From NCBI GenBank assembly GCA_029706075.1, contig JAINUG010000018.1, positions 1,054,001 to 1,118,000 on the forward strand: a stretch of 64,000 nt of DNA, written 5' to 3'. The notes beneath the pieces are model-generated. The model was not told the origin of the DNA, did no database searches, and saw only the letters and a list, made by a program, of their open reading frames with translations. The stretch is from Aldrovandia affinis. Taxonomy: Eukaryota; Chordata; Actinopteri; Notacanthiformes; Halosauridae. Positions 1 through 11,909 of this stretch are shown here, in pieces. The position numbers and the translations under genes were made by a program. Every line of letters starts with the position of its first letter. Position 1 is the stretch's first letter.

Positions 1-860
1 AGCCATAACACCCCCTCCACCATGCTTCACGGTTGAGGTGGTATGCTTTGGAGCCTGGGCATTTCCTTTTTTTCTCCACACTTTCCTCTTTCCATCACTC
101 TGGTACATTCAATCTTTGTCTCATCTGTCCACAAGACTTTGTTTCAGAACTCTTGGGGCTCTTTTAGGTGCTTTTTAGCAAACTGTAATCTCGCCTTTCT
201 GTTCTTCAGGCTTATCAGTGGTTTGCCTCTGTAATCCTGCTGGTGTAGTCTTCTACGTATGTTAGACTTTGACACATCTACACCTGCATCCAGGAGAGTG
301 TTTTTGATCTGTTGGGCCATTGTCAGGGTGGTTTCCTTCACCATAGAGAGTATTCTCCAGTCATCCACTACAGTGGTCTTCCCCGGTCTACTGGGCCCTT
401 TGACATAATTGAGTTCACCAGTTGTTTTTTTCTTGTTAATGATGAACCAAACTGTTGACTTGGGCATGCCCAGGGTCTTTGCAATGTTCCTGATTAATTG
501 ATTTTAATTTCTGAGCCTTATGATGGCCAGCTTAATTTGCATCGACTTAATTTGCATCGACACTGTTGTCTTCCTCATATTGTCACACCCCAACAACAAT
601 CTCCAAAGGCAATTGCAAAGTCTATAATCAAGACTAGACATCAACAGCTCTCTTCTGCATTGACTAATAACACAAATGAATACACGTGCCTAACGAAACA
701 CATCTGTGAAGCCAATTCAACAAATACTTGTAGTACCTTAAAATGGGGGGACCATGCACAAAAAGTGCTGTCATTTCTACGCATTACAAAGAGTTACTAT
801 TATTTCATAATTGCATCTTTCACAAGCCCCCCAAAAAAAGCAAAGCAGTGCATTTTTTTG
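1..860 (-). mobile_element. Tc1/mariner element, cut by the window edge
   Basis: Read on the - strand, 1-467 encodes a Tc1-like transposase. From about 467 down it shows the helix-turn-helix start (MPKSTVWFIINKKK), a second DNA-binding half (DAGVDVSKSNIRRRL) and the run into the catalytic domain (WTDETKIE in another frame, near 120-140). The left edge shows the glycine-rich stretch that follows the first catalytic aspartate. Several frames are needed, so this copy is inactive. The sequence from 500 to about 860 looks like its 5' leader; no clear terminal inverted repeat was found, so the right boundary is approximate. Confidence 0.8.
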
Positions 861-1445
861 TAATCAGTGAATTCTCCAACAATTTTCACTTTTAATGTGG
901 ATAGAAATACCAGAGTCAGCCCATTTAAAAAAAAGGAAAAACATCTTATTTTGCACTTGAGAGTAATCGTGGCAAACAAAGAAGAAGCTCTCAATGAAAA
1001 TGGGGTGTGTAGCTATGGTGACTCACACAGGAAAAATAGCCCCCCAGACTCCCAGCATGGGTGTAAACGGAAAAGGGGAGCTTTTATGAACTTGAAGCCA
1101 TATGTTTTTAATTCCCATTTCTATTGTGTTCATGTGGAAAGTTTAAAACCAGACGCATAAGCCAATGGGATACTACACCTGCATGTTCTGTCTGCATGAG
1201 GCTTCACCAGGGCGTAGACCAAGCATAACAGAGGTGACTTTTATATGGGCTACAAAATCACCTTAGTGCTGAAATGGTGAATTATTGCAATCGGCATGTT
1301 ACATGTTATCCAAAAACAATCACAACACAAAGACTATCCTCAGTGAAAGCAAACAATTCTGTGATGATTACTATTATTTAAGATATGCTGTATTGGTATA
1401 ATAGTTTTATCACAATTGTTAAGTCTGTCAAAAGTACCCCGCAAG
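861..1445. other. Intergenic, no gene seen
   Basis: AT-rich sequence with no recognisable coding exon, RNA gene or mobile element. A 97-codon + strand frame (867-1160) has no recognisable domain. Confidence 0.5.
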
Positions 1446-1830
1446 TTGGGCCGTGTAGCGGATAGCGTAGCGGTCTAACGCACTCGCATTGACTGGTGCT
1501 TTGCGAGTGTGAGCTGCCTATTGCAGTCACGGTTTGAAACCCGAATGTGCCAGAGCGGCCCTAGCCAAGAGCCCTGATTGGCGGTGGTGATTGGCTGTCC
1601 GCCCCAGGGGGTGAGGGGAGGGTGAGCGCTGAGAAGCATGAAGGGTGTCTCCAGAAAGTAGGTGGACGAGTTCCTTCTCGGAGGAGGTGGATCATCGCTG
1701 CCCTCAGAGAATTATCTTGACCCAGAGGACAGGTGCCAAATTTGTGGGGGAGGGCAAATCAAAAGACATAGAGGGTATAATATTGGCTACTAAATTGGAA
1801 GAAAAACTGAAGAAAAAAAAGAAAAGAAAC
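1446..1830 (+). mobile_element. tRNA-derived SINE, long form
   Basis: The head has a box A-like sequence (TAGCGTAGCGGTC) and a box B-like GGTTTGAAACC, then a body with GATTGGCTGTCCGCC and an A-rich end after TGGCTACTAAATTGG. The same body occurs inverted at 34845-35112 and in part at 61562-61985. The tRNA-like head is too degenerate to be a working tRNA gene. Confidence 0.75.
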
Positions 1831-2111
1831 AAAATTGCAAGAATCGTAACATTAAATTATAGGAAGTTTGAGGCATTATGTTCGTGAAACCAAAGGGTCT
1901 CTATCTGTAAAATAATATTTGACAATGAGAGAGGGTGTAAAACGGAAAGATATTTGCATGCCATTAACTGTTTTTTTTTTAAATGTGCTCCTCTGTAGGG
2001 ACTACTTGGGCTATTTATTCTTCTTTGGATTGTTGGGATAACATATTGTGGAGGACGTCGGTCTCGGCCACGTGGGAGTGGCATGGTTGCCTGTGTTTTA
2101 CATGTGAAGGA

Positions 2112-2204
2112 GGCCTTTGGAGCAGGGAGACTTTCCGGGGGCAGGTTTGGCACTCTCACATGGTGTGAGAGTGAACTGTCACCCGGAAGGTTGCTCCAAA
2201 GGCC
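2112..2204. repeat. Imperfect hairpin
   Basis: The ends GGCCTTTGGAGCA (2112-2124) and TGCTCCAAAGGCC (2192-2204) are exact reverse complements. Inner parts pair imperfectly (CTCTCACA near 2152 with TGTGAGAG near 2164). The whole folds into a stem of about 90 bases. Confidence 0.65.
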
Positions 2205-2451
2205 ATAGTTGATTTAAGTATTATTTAATTGGTGTCAATCAGTTAATTGATATGGAAGTCAATTGGCTGATTGGGTGTCTGTGTGAGAATGTGAGTGGGT
2301 GTGGTCTGTCAATTGTTGAGTGATTGATAGATGGGTGATTGCCTCACGAGTCCCACCTGAGCCAAGCAGAAAGTGAGCCTATTTAAGAGCAGGTGGGGAA
2401 TCAGTTAGTCTTTGTCTTGCTTGTGTATTGAGAATCAGCTTGTCTTGTCAT

Positions 2452-2452
<1 letters not shown>

Positions 2453-2511
<59 letters not shown>

Positions 2512-2520
2512 ATGCATGCA
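2453..2520. repeat. (TGCG)n tetranucleotide microsatellite
   Basis: About 15 copies of TGCG followed by a few CATG units. Confidence 0.95.
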
Positions 2521-2746
2521 CATATGTTGTGGATTGTTTTATTGTGGAGTGATGTTTAATGTTTTGATGTCTGGGGGGAGAGAAAAATATATATAAAAAT
2601 AAAATCCGGTCCGTAGACCGACAAACTCCACTCCGTCTCCAGGCTGCTCTGTTCCCATCCAGGGTTTGTCACGTGGCGTGAGACACATATGATATAAATA
2701 TTTTTCTCCCTTCTTCATCTTAGTTGTGGCTGTTTTAGTCTTAGGG

Positions 2747-3013
2747 CAGGGATCGGCAACCTTTAACACTCAAAGAGCCATTTGGACCCGGTTTCCACGG
2801 AAAAGAAAACACTGGGAGCCGCCAGTGGCGTAGCGCGGGTTGCGAGCCACGTAAACGGCGCCCCATTTTCTGTCGACGGGGGGGCGGGGGGTGCGCGAGG
2901 AAATTTAGAACTACAAATAAAATACACTTCAATTGGATACTTATAACGCGGAGCCGCAGCATAGGGATGAAAGAGCCGCATGCGGCTCCGGAGCCGCGGG
3001 TTGCCGACCCCTG
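2747..3013. mobile_element. Non-autonomous hAT element (MITE), 267 bp
   Basis: The terminal inverted repeats are CAGGGATCGGCAACC on the left and GGTTGCCGACCCCTG on the right. The 8-bp target duplication TCTTAGGG lies at 2739-2746 and 3014-3021. Eight-base duplications with CAG...CTG ends are typical of hAT transposons. There is no coding capacity. Confidence 0.93.
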
Positions 3014-3489
3014 TCTTAGGGTGACTGACTAAGTTACCATTACCATTGACCCCCCTCCCCGAGAGAGGGTCAGACTGACCTTTGTCTTTGTGTTACACCA
3101 CCTCACGTACTTGAGGTCCTGTCTGCCAGCACAGATAAATACAGATGATGAGGACGCCAAACTAGCAGAGCTCTTTTTCCTCACCATAATCCCATAAAAA
3201 TGTTTCTGGATTGGAGGCTGACTGAAGCAGGGGACACTGGGAAGACTTGCCATCAATATCAGGGGTGAGGCAAAAAGCCCCAAATCATTTTAGAAACCAG
3301 CAGATTCCAGATTCCATTAACACTGAAAATAACCACCAAAAAACCATAACAATCCCCAACGCTGTGCTTTCCCAATCACAATCGGTCGTCATCTACTGTA
3401 TTCACATCGGTAGCTGACCTGATCTGAGATCCAGACCTGTCCTGCTAATTGGGAGCATGTGATCTTGAGGAGAATCTAATAAAAATATA

Positions 3490-5600
3490 ATATATGCCAT
3501 TTAAATCAAATCAAATGTATTTGTATAGCGCTTTTGACAATTGAATTGTCACAAAACGCTTAACAGAGGGGGAACCCAGGCCTAGACCCCCCCAAAAGCA
3601 AGCCTAAAGGCAACAGTGGAAAGGGAAAACTCCCTTGATAGGGAGAAACCTTGGGAGGAACCAGACTAAAAGGGGGGGAGCCCATCCTCTTCTGGCCGGC
3701 ACAGGGTGTGTCCAAAAAATACCATATCATGGTCAGTCCAAGGTGACTCAGGGCTGAATGACTTTGCGCCTCCTGAGTTAGGTAGTCAGTGGGGGGGGGC
3801 TAAACCACGTGAAGGGGGTCCAGATCTAGGGACTGGGGTAGGCGTGGGGGTGAGGGTTGATGGGGGCAGCTCACACTTCTTGCAGGATCTAGGGCTCGGG
3901 GGCGGGTGCCCCCGAGACAGAGGCTGAGGCAGAGAAGAGAAGAGAACATGCAGTCAGAAAAAAAGCAGTGCTATAGCCAGTAGCATTATGTGAGAGCAGG
4001 GGAGCACAAGCATAGGAAATATACAGATAGCCCCAACAGGTTTAAGCTATGGCAGCATACCTATTAGGGGACAGGGACAGAGAAAACACGCAGCCATGAG
4101 AGAGTTCCAAACCATCCACACCCGATCAAGGATAACCAGCTTAACAGTGGTGGTAACACGTTGAGGAGGTGGCAGTATGGAAGGTTTCTCACTCCATAAG
4201 ACACTGGGGCACGGCCTTCTTCATCTCTCCACCTAGACTATGTTTGGCAGTAGGCGAGGCTGCAAAGATATGTTTTTAATCTAGACTTAAAAATTGAAAC
4301 TGTGTCCGAAGCCCTAACATGCTTTGGTAAACCGTTCCACAACACAGGAGCTCTAGAAGAGAAGGCTCTACCACCAGCTGTGCTGTGCAAATGTATTAAA
4401 AATTAAAAATAAAAATATCACATGTACATAAGTATTCACGCCGTTTGCTATGCCGCCGTTTGCTATGCCGCCGTTTGCAGGTGCATCCTGTTTCTACTGA
4501 TCATCCTTGAGATGTTTCTAGAACTTCATTGGAGTCCACCTGTGGTAAATTCAATTGATTGGACATGATTTGGAAAGGCACACACCTGTCTATATAAGGT
4601 CCCACAGTTGACAGTGCATGTCAGAGTAAAAACCAAGCCATGAAGTCCTAGGAACTCTCCATAGACCTCCGAGATAGAATTGTGTTGAGGCATAGATCTG
4701 GGGAAGGGTATAAAAACATTGCTAAAGCATTGAAAGCACCCAGGAGAACAGTGGGACTCCATCATTGTGAAATGGAAGAAGTTTGGAGCCACCACAACTC
4801 TTCTTAGAGCTGGCCGTCTGGCCAAACTCAGTAACCGGGCAAGAAGGGCCATGGTCAGGGAGGTGACCAAGAACCCAATGGCCACTCTAAGAGAGCTTCA
4901 GAGTTCCTCTGCAGTGATGGGAGAACCTGGTAGAAGGACAAACATCTCTGCAGCACTCCATCAATCAGACCTTTATGGTAGTGGCTAGACGGAAGCTACT
5001 CCTGAGTGAAAGGCATATGACAGCCCACCTGGAGTTTGCCAAATGGCACTTAAAGGACTCTAAGAGCATCCGGAAAAAGATTATCCGGTCTGATGAGACA
5101 CAAATTGAACTTTTTGGCCTGAATGCCAAGTGCTACCATAAAGGTCTGATTGATGGAGTGCTGCAGAGATGTTTGTCCTTCTACCAGGTTCTCCCATCGC
5201 TGCAGAGGAACTCTGAAGCTCTCTTAAATTTTGAGTGTCATAGCAAACGGCGTGAATACTTATGTACATGTGATATTTTATTTTTTTATTTTTAATACAT
5301 TTGCAAAAATTTATAAAACACTTTTTTCACTTTGTCATTATGGGGTATTGTGTGTAGAATTCTGAGAAAAAAATGAATTTAATAAATTTTGGAATAAGGC
5401 TGTAACATAACAAAATGTGGAAAAAGTGAAGCGATGTGAATACTTTCCGGATGCACTGTAGGTGCAAGTCTGTGCACTGCTTTAAAAGTTAGCAACAGTA
5501 CTTTATAATCAGCCCGATATTGAACAGGAAGCCAATGTAGTGATGCTAACACAGGAGTAATGTGCTCATACTTCTTGGATCTAGTCAAAATACGTGCCGT
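3490..5600 (-). mobile_element. L2-like LINE 3' end (interrupted)
   Basis: On the - strand, 5600-5463 encodes ITPVLASLHWLPVQYRADYK, the tail of an L2/Rex-type ORF2. After an inserted Tc1 element the frame resumes near 4385-4210 (LWNGLPKHVRASDTVSIFKS). The 3' untranslated tail runs to about 3490, with motifs shared by many teleost repeats (TATAGCGCTTTTGACAA, TTGGGAGGAACCAGACT). A second copy of this tail is on the + strand at 24225-24455. Which L2 relative this is cannot be settled by eye. Confidence 0.75.
4386..5460 (+). mobile_element. Rearranged Tc1 element inside the LINE
   Basis: The right end carries the Tc1-type terminus (GTGAATACTTTCCGGATGCA, ending CTGTA at 5460) and an internal repeat GAATACTTATGTACATGTGA that mirrors TCACATGTACATAAGTATTC at 4420-4440. 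The outer left terminus is missing. Transposase pieces read + from about 4767 to 5130 (MVREVTKNPMATLRELQSSS; IIRSDETQIELFGLNAKCYH). The block 4889-4976 recurs inverted at 5141-5227 in place of the transposase 3' half. The copy cannot be autonomous. Confidence 0.85.
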
Positions 5601-5614
5601 TGTATTCTGTACTA

Positions 5615-6180
5615 GTTAAAACATCACCAAAGATCCTTACAAAAGATTCTGAGGATCAGCTGGATGGACAGACGTACCAACATCAGCGTTTTGGAGGAAG
5701 CCAACATGTTCAGCATCACCACCACAATAATGCAGCACCAACTCCGATGGACAGGCCATGTCATTCGCATGTCCAACACACGTCTCCCCAAACAGATCCT
5801 GTACTCCCAGCTGAAGGAAGGTCAGCGAGCCCCTGGCGGGCAAAAGAAACATTTCAAGGACAATATCAAGACCAGTCTGAAGAAATTCCACATCACATCG
5901 AGCAACTGGGAGCACATCACATTGGACAGGCGCTGCTGGAAGAAATCCATGCAGGAAGGAGCTGCACGTCATGAAATGGAACTCCGCCATGTCGCAGAGA
6001 CAAAGCAACAGCACTGCAAGGAAAGAGAGAAAAACACTCCACCACCTCCACTTTTCCCTGCCCACATTGCACCAAAGTATGTGGATCACGGATCGGCCTC
6101 GACAGCCATCTGAAGACCCACAGGTAGACGATCCTACGGAGAGGACAGTCATACTCGTTTCGAGTGACCGCCAATGATGA
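5615..6180 (+). pseudogene. LINE ORF2 C-terminal fragment
   Basis: The frame 5664-6113 contains LRWTGHVIRMSNTRLPKQIL, the signature tail of a family of non-LTR retrotransposon ORF2 proteins. In another frame near 6050-6125 it is followed by a zinc-finger-like CPHCTKVCGSRIGLDSHLKT. The reverse transcriptase and endonuclease are absent, so this is a 5'-truncated, frameshifted remnant. It differs from the L2-type copies nearby; its clade is not assigned. Confidence 0.75.
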
Positions 6181-6921
6181 CTAGTTGAAGACTCTTAAGA
6201 GAGCTACTAGAGGAGCCAGTTAATAATGGAGGTAAACCTCTAGGTAGGTTGTGCTCCATTTAAGGGAGACAGTGTAGCTAGGTTTTGCAGGGAATACTGT
6301 ATATTTCCAGAGCTCTCTCGCCGGGCTTTAACCAGCAGTCTGCGCCATATAAGCAAAGCACAGTCACTCACTCCTAATCCCGCTCCTGGCTCCAGCCATG
6401 ACAGACACACAGGGCGACAGATTGAAAAGGAGAACATCATCCCAACCGACTACTTCTGTCTCACTCTAATTGGTTCCTCTGCTAGCGCAGCGTCGCAGAA
6501 CGAACTGCAACTGTGCACAACTGGGAAAACGGGGGAAGGGGAAATGTTGGCCTCAAGAATAATCTCTTTGGTGTCTGTATTGACAGTAAGATCTGAGGTG
6601 TTGGAAGTTGTGTGAGAAACGTGGAACTAACCTTTATTAAAAACAAACGTGGGAATGTGTGGCATACCAAGCATGTATCAATCAGCATTGATTATGGGCA
6701 ATCGAATCATGGTCCTTTGTGGTCTTACTGTGTAAACTGGTTTTCATTACTGCCAATTTATCAACCAGTTCATGGAATAAAACACACATTTACTGTAAAT
6801 GCTTCCATAATTGTGTCTTTGAATAGCAAAAGCTATAAAAAAGCACACTGTATAAAGGCGCAGGCCTTAAGGGTAGTAACGTGCGTGAGAGTAAGTCAAG
6901 CTGCACACACCATCAATCACC

Positions 6922-7870
6922 GTGGAAGGCTCCATAGTGTCTCCGTCCCAGTCTGCCAGGAGTCTTGGAGGGACCCTGGACAACCAGCTGTGCTTCTCGG
7001 GCCACATTGCAGCGATCACTCGGACCTGCCGATTCTCCCTCCACAACATCCGGAGGATCCGACCGTTCCTCATCCAAGAGGCCACACAACTCCTGGTCCA
7101 GGCCCTGGTGATCTCACATCTGGACTACTGCAATTCCTTGCTGGCAGGCCTACTGGCCTGTGCCATCAAGCCACTGTAACTAGTCCAGAATGCTGCCGCT
7201 CGTCTAGTGTTCAACCAGCCCAAGTTCACCCATGTCACCTCTCTACTCTCCTCTCTGCACTGGCTCCCCATCGCAGCATGCATCAGATTCAAATCACTGG
7301 TGCTTGCTTTTCAAGCAGCTAGAAGTACTGCTCCCCCATACCTCCAGTCACTCATCACTCCGTACACCCCTCCCAGACCCCTCTGCTCCGCCTCCTCTGG
7401 CAAACTGACTGCCCCATCCCTCCGGGTGTCTGGCAGCCACTCCTCGCAGTCTCGTCTCTTCTCTGTCCCCTCGCTGGTGGAACGACCTTCCGCAATCGGT
7501 CAGGACCGCGGAATCACTTGCGATCTTCTGCAAGAGACTCAAAACCCAGCTTTTCAGACTTCACTACCACTGAATTCTGTACATCTAGTTAATTGTCATC
7601 ACCACTGCCTACTTGCTCAACACTATATACTCCTGCTTACTCCATTTCATTAAAAAATCTAAAAATGACTAACCTTTTCCTTCCCAGTGTTACAGATAGG
7701 ATATGCAGCTGCCTGCAATGATGTGGCATGTATTACTGCACTGATCTCTTGCGTGATCTATGATTGTTCCTACCATGTATTTATGCACATCTTGTAAGTC
7801 GCTCTGGATAAGAGCATCTGCTAAATGCTTAAAATGTAAATGTAAATGTAAATGTAAATGTAAATGCACT
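6922..7870 (+). mobile_element. UnaL2-like LINE 3' end
   Basis: ORF2 C-terminal sequence runs from 6922 (SARSLGGTLDNQLCFSGHIA; VISHLDYCNSLLAGLLACAI) to an in-frame TAA (7177-7179), and continues in the same frame from 7207 (FTHVTSLLSSLHWLPIAACI). The 3' end has the L2-type stem-loop GTCGCTCTGGATAAGAGCAT and ends in short AAATGT repeats at about 7870. The stop codon and loss of the 5' part make it dead. Confidence 0.85.
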
Positions 7871-8031
7871 TTAACTTGACTGCTTTCCCAATTTTCCCCA
7901 TTTCAAATGTATTAGCTCAGTTTATTGGGACTATTCTCCTGCCGAGGTATTTGGATGAAACAGGGAAATATGAGGTCCATTCATTGGGTAATTTATACAG
8001 GTAATTGTTGCAGTTTTTAGAGATATAATAT

Positions 8032-8335
8032 AGTGGCTCAGTGGTTAGCGGCATGGGCTGGCAAGCGGAAGGTTGCTGGTTTGAGTGCCAGGAAAGCCAA
8101 CAAAAAAACTATGAACTGGAAGGAGGCTAGTTTACTTCCTGGGGCACTGCCGAAGTGCCCTTGAGCAAGGCACTGAACCCCTAACTGCTCCAGGGGTTCT
8201 AATACCATAGCTGGCCCTATGCTCTGACCTCTCTGATGGAATACATATGTATAGTGGTTTATGTGTGTGTATCTAGGAGAGATATGCAAAAAGACTAATT
8301 CCAATTACCTTGTGTAACATGGCTAATAAAGTATA
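8032..8335 (+). mobile_element. tRNA-derived SINE with V-SINE-like core
   Basis: The head AGTGGCTCAGTGGTTAGCGG and box B-like GGTTTGAGTGCC are tRNA-like. The centre has GTGCCCTTGAGCAAGGCACT and CCTAACTGCTCCAGG, the core shared by many fish SINEs. The end is TAATAAAGTA. Confidence 0.75.
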
Positions 8336-8867
8336 TTCCTATTCTTAACAGCAAACTGAACAATAACTGAAGGTTCTTAATTCCTCACTTGAATTCCATT
8401 TATTGGTTTTTAAAATTACAATTACAATTAAAACTAAATTTCTGGGCGTGGCTGCACCACTCTTAGAATTCAAACCCAGAAGTCTGATTCAAAGTGGAAG
8501 CACTCTGTCCACAGACTACAATTCATTGAAGTTAACTGAATGGTAAAATACTACTGGAATTTTAATTCATGACCTTCTGGTCACAATTGCAGTTCCGTAA
8601 ACTTCTGCAATTAAAGTGAAAGTGGGAAGTATATTCCGATTCTCTCAATAGCCTGTCTGTTCTTTCAACCAGCTGGTCATTGTGGAAACTCCCTTTGTTT
8701 CCTCTCAGCCCACAGTAGCCTGTGAACCAAAACTTCATCAAAGGTTAGTGCTTTGCTGCACATTCTGATTCCACCTGTGCCCTCTGTCCCATGACATGTC
8801 CAGTCTTTACTCACACTTATATACTGTATATATAAAAATATATATTATTTAGGCTTTTCCTTCCTCC

Positions 8868-9011
8868 TTCCCCCGGGGCGGACAGCCAATTGCCACCCCC
8901 AAAGCTTCCGGCTAGAGCCAGGTGGCGCAGCCAGGAAATCGAACCCTGGCCGCAGTGAGCAACCTGCACTCCAGGCAAGTGCCTTTACCAGTTGCGCTAC
9001 CCGGGGCCCCG
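8868..9011 (-). mobile_element. tRNA-derived SINE head, short copy
   Basis: On the - strand it begins GGGCCCCGGGTAGCGCAACT (box A) and has box B-like GGGTTCGATTTCC. It ends with the GGCTGTCCGCC body shared with the SINE at 1446-1830. Confidence 0.7.
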
Positions 9012-9800
9012 TATTCACCCTTTTTACCATGTTTCAAACCACAATTCCCTGAAAGGAGTTATAGTTAAAATGAAACTTGTGATGAATACATTATTTTGCC
9101 TTGTGTATGTTTCACAAGGAAAAAGAATGAAAAGAATCACCACGTCGTGTCTTAACGTGTGCATACCCATGTGATAGCAGCCACTGAAACTGGTCACAGC
9201 ATAGATGATACTCCTTCAGTGCCGTGGAGAGTAATCCAACAAGATCACATTAGTCTTCTGAACGGGAGGGTCAGCATCAAAACTGTGTTTTATTGACTGT
9301 CGAAAATTTCAAATTGTTAGAAAAAGAAAGGAATTTTTAATTTTTTTTACTTATATGTTTCTACAGACCCACTTGATTGAAAATAGTGAGTTTTTGTGCT
9401 AAAATGTGATTTAGGTAGCAGGAAGCCCACGGACAGGATCCCACGGACAGCTGAAACAGTGGCATATGAGATGGTAATCTGCTGGGTGGCCCCATTTTGC
9501 ATGGTTTGAAATGGTTTGATGGTTTACCAGCGCTTGAAAGAGAGTTGTCAGCTAGCTGTCTGTGATATAGTTAGATCAATACATTTCTTCAAGTCTGTCA
9601 CACAGTCGGTGCACAGACAGAATAACCAGACAGACCAACAGACAATGGAGCACTGAGTCTATTCTCTCAGCATGATGTTCCCTCATTCAGACTCTCAGTT
9701 GTTTAGAAACATTTTTATTTTTTTGTGTGATTGACCAACAGTTTAACTTTCAGCAAGATTGGGCGTGCCCAACTGCAAGGGGATAAAGACCCCTCTCTAG
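9012..9800. other. Intergenic, no gene seen
   Basis: AT-rich sequence without a recognisable gene or element. Confidence 0.5.
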
Positions 9801-11550
9801 CCTGCATTTACATTTTACATTTTAGCAGTGGCGGGCCGTGCATTTCACACCTAGGCCTTCAGTAGTGCTCCGTCTGAATCAATCCACCCCTCAATAACTA
9901 TTTTATGGCTATAAAAGCCATCTTATTGTTATGTTTTGAGTGTCTGTTCGGTTTGTTTTTGCACTTTGTTTATTTATCTTTCTTCAGTCATGTTTCATTC
10001 TCGTTCTGTCATGCACTTCGGGAAATTCTATGTTTCGGTTTTTCCGTCTTCGTTTCTAATCTCGTTTTACTTCCTTCTTACTTCCTAATTACACTTTGTA
10101 TATATTAGTTAGATGTATATAGTACGAACCAACTAATCTACTAACATTAGGGATTTAGATTAAGTTACTAACACTACTAATCACTAATTATCTCACGCTT
10201 CTAACTATCGCTGTCATTCTCTCTCGTCTCTATCGCTGTCATTCTCTCTCATGAAACATGACTGAAGACAGATAAATAAACAAAGTGCAAAAACAAATCA
10301 AACAGACACCTGTTGCCGTTGCATCGCAGATAGATAACTCGTGTATCCAGAATAAATGCCTTTACTGAAGAAACAAACCCGGGGTGCTACAGCTGCGACA
10401 CACATAAAAAAGCATCAATAATAATAACCTCATAAAATTGCAATATTATTTAGGAAAATAGCAACATTTTACTCACCAAAAATCCTTATTATTTGTACAC
10501 AAAATCCATCCTCCTTTCTTTCCTCAAAAAGAGTTCAATTACTCTGTCGTACAGATTATCCGTGTGTTTCAGTTCCATCAAGAAGTCCTTTTCTATCGCC
10601 ATCGAAGCTAATGCTGAAAGTCAAGCCTGCCCTGTCTATTTCTGGCATAAGTTTTAATTCGCTTTAGGGCTGAAAATGTCCGCTCAAATGTCTGAATCAC
10701 AGACTGATGTTAATTATATTTTGTCCATGAATACTTATTAAATAATTCCAAATGGTCTGTTCGCTTCCTTTCATAGCTGCATCCAGGCGTGTATTTTCAT
10801 ATTAAAGCATTTAACCAATCACATTACATCATAGTCAGACACTCTCTGACTATCCAATCAGGGTGTGACTACGCTGACGTTACCTAGGCCTTCTAGAAGG
10901 CCTTCGTGTCCCCAACTCAAAATCTGATTGGTTGAAGCAACAGTTTGATCAACACTTATTTTATGCTACAGGGCCTGCAGAACTGATTGTGAAGGCCTCC
11001 AGGCAGATTTCTTTGACCCTGGCAACAAATGATGGCTGAAATGTGATTGGTTAAATGCTTTAATATGAAAATACACATCTGGATGCAGCGCAACCAGGGG
11101 AACAGCTATGAAAGGAAGCGAACAGACCATTTGGAATGATTTAATAAGTATTCATGGACAAAATATAATTAACATCAGTCTGTGATTCAGATATTTTTTA
11201 GGCCAGCAGAGAAGGCCTTGCAGGCCCTGACGGCCCACCACTGCATTTTAGGCATTTGACAGATGCTCTTATCCAGAGCGACTTGCATAAAACGTGCATT
11301 TATACATGGTAAGATTAATCATGGTTAGTGCAAAAGATCAGTGTAGTAACACTGCAATAGACATCATTGAGAGGCGAGTCCGCGAGGAATGGCCGGAGGG
11401 ATGGGGCAGTCAGTTGGCCAGAGGAGGCAGAGCGGAGGGGTCTGGCTGGGGTGTAGGGTGGGATAAGTGTCTGGAGGTAGGAGGGAGTAGTTCCCCTTGC
11501 TGCCTGATATGCCAGCACCAGTGATTTAAATGTATATATCTGCGGCAATA
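9801..11550 (-). mobile_element. UnaL2-like LINE 3' end, split by a hAT insertion
   Basis: On the - strand, 11548-11345 encodes the L2-type ORF2 tail (FKSLVLAYQAARGTTPSYLQ). The conserved stem-loop (rc of GATGCTCTTATCCAGAGCGA) is at 11260-11285, and the terminal ATGTAAA-type repeats are at 9803-9825. The tail is broken by the element at 9826-11243. Confidence 0.8.
9826..11243 (-). mobile_element. hAT element, 1418 bp, with transposase remnant
   Basis: The ends are CAGTGGCGGGCCGTG and, inverted, CAGTGGTGGGCCGTC. The 8-bp target duplication CATTTTAG is at 9818-9825 and 11244-11251. On the - strand near 10700-10480 it encodes a hAT C-terminal dimerisation region like ZMYM1-type transposases (FERTFSALKRIKTYARN, then after a frameshift ASMAIEKDFLMELKHTDNLY). 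Two internal inverted repeats are present: 9940-9998 with 10251-10309, and 10691-10825 with 11040-11192. The transposase is largely deleted. Confidence 0.9.
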
Positions 11551-11671
11551 CATTCTGAACTTCACTTGCATCCTGAAGGTGTTACAAGTAAATTTGAATC
11601 TGAAAACAAAGGTTTGGAGCTTCTGTCAATGCTTTCTTTGATTTAAATTTTGTGAATCAAATTTGGAATAT

Positions 11672-11909
11672 GATTTCCAGTCAATTGGTTGTTGGATTTG
11701 CTTCTGGGAGAAATATTCTTTATGAAAATAATTATTCTTTGATTTATTGCTGTATATTTTGCTGATCCATTCATTGTTAATATTCTCCCGTGTCAGGTTT
11801 CCTCTACTCCGGTTTCCTCCCACAAACCAAAGCCATATCTCCAGTCAATTGGAATAGTTAGGATTTGCTTCAGACCTGGGAGAAATATTCTTTGTGAAAA
11901 TAATTATTA
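11672..11909. repeat. Pair of ~70-bp direct repeats
   Basis: TCCAGTCAATTGG...GGATTTGCTTC...GGGAGAAATATTCTTT is present at about 11672-11740 and again at 11841-11909 with small differences. Between them is a repeat-like CGGTTTCCTCCCACA. Confidence 0.75.
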
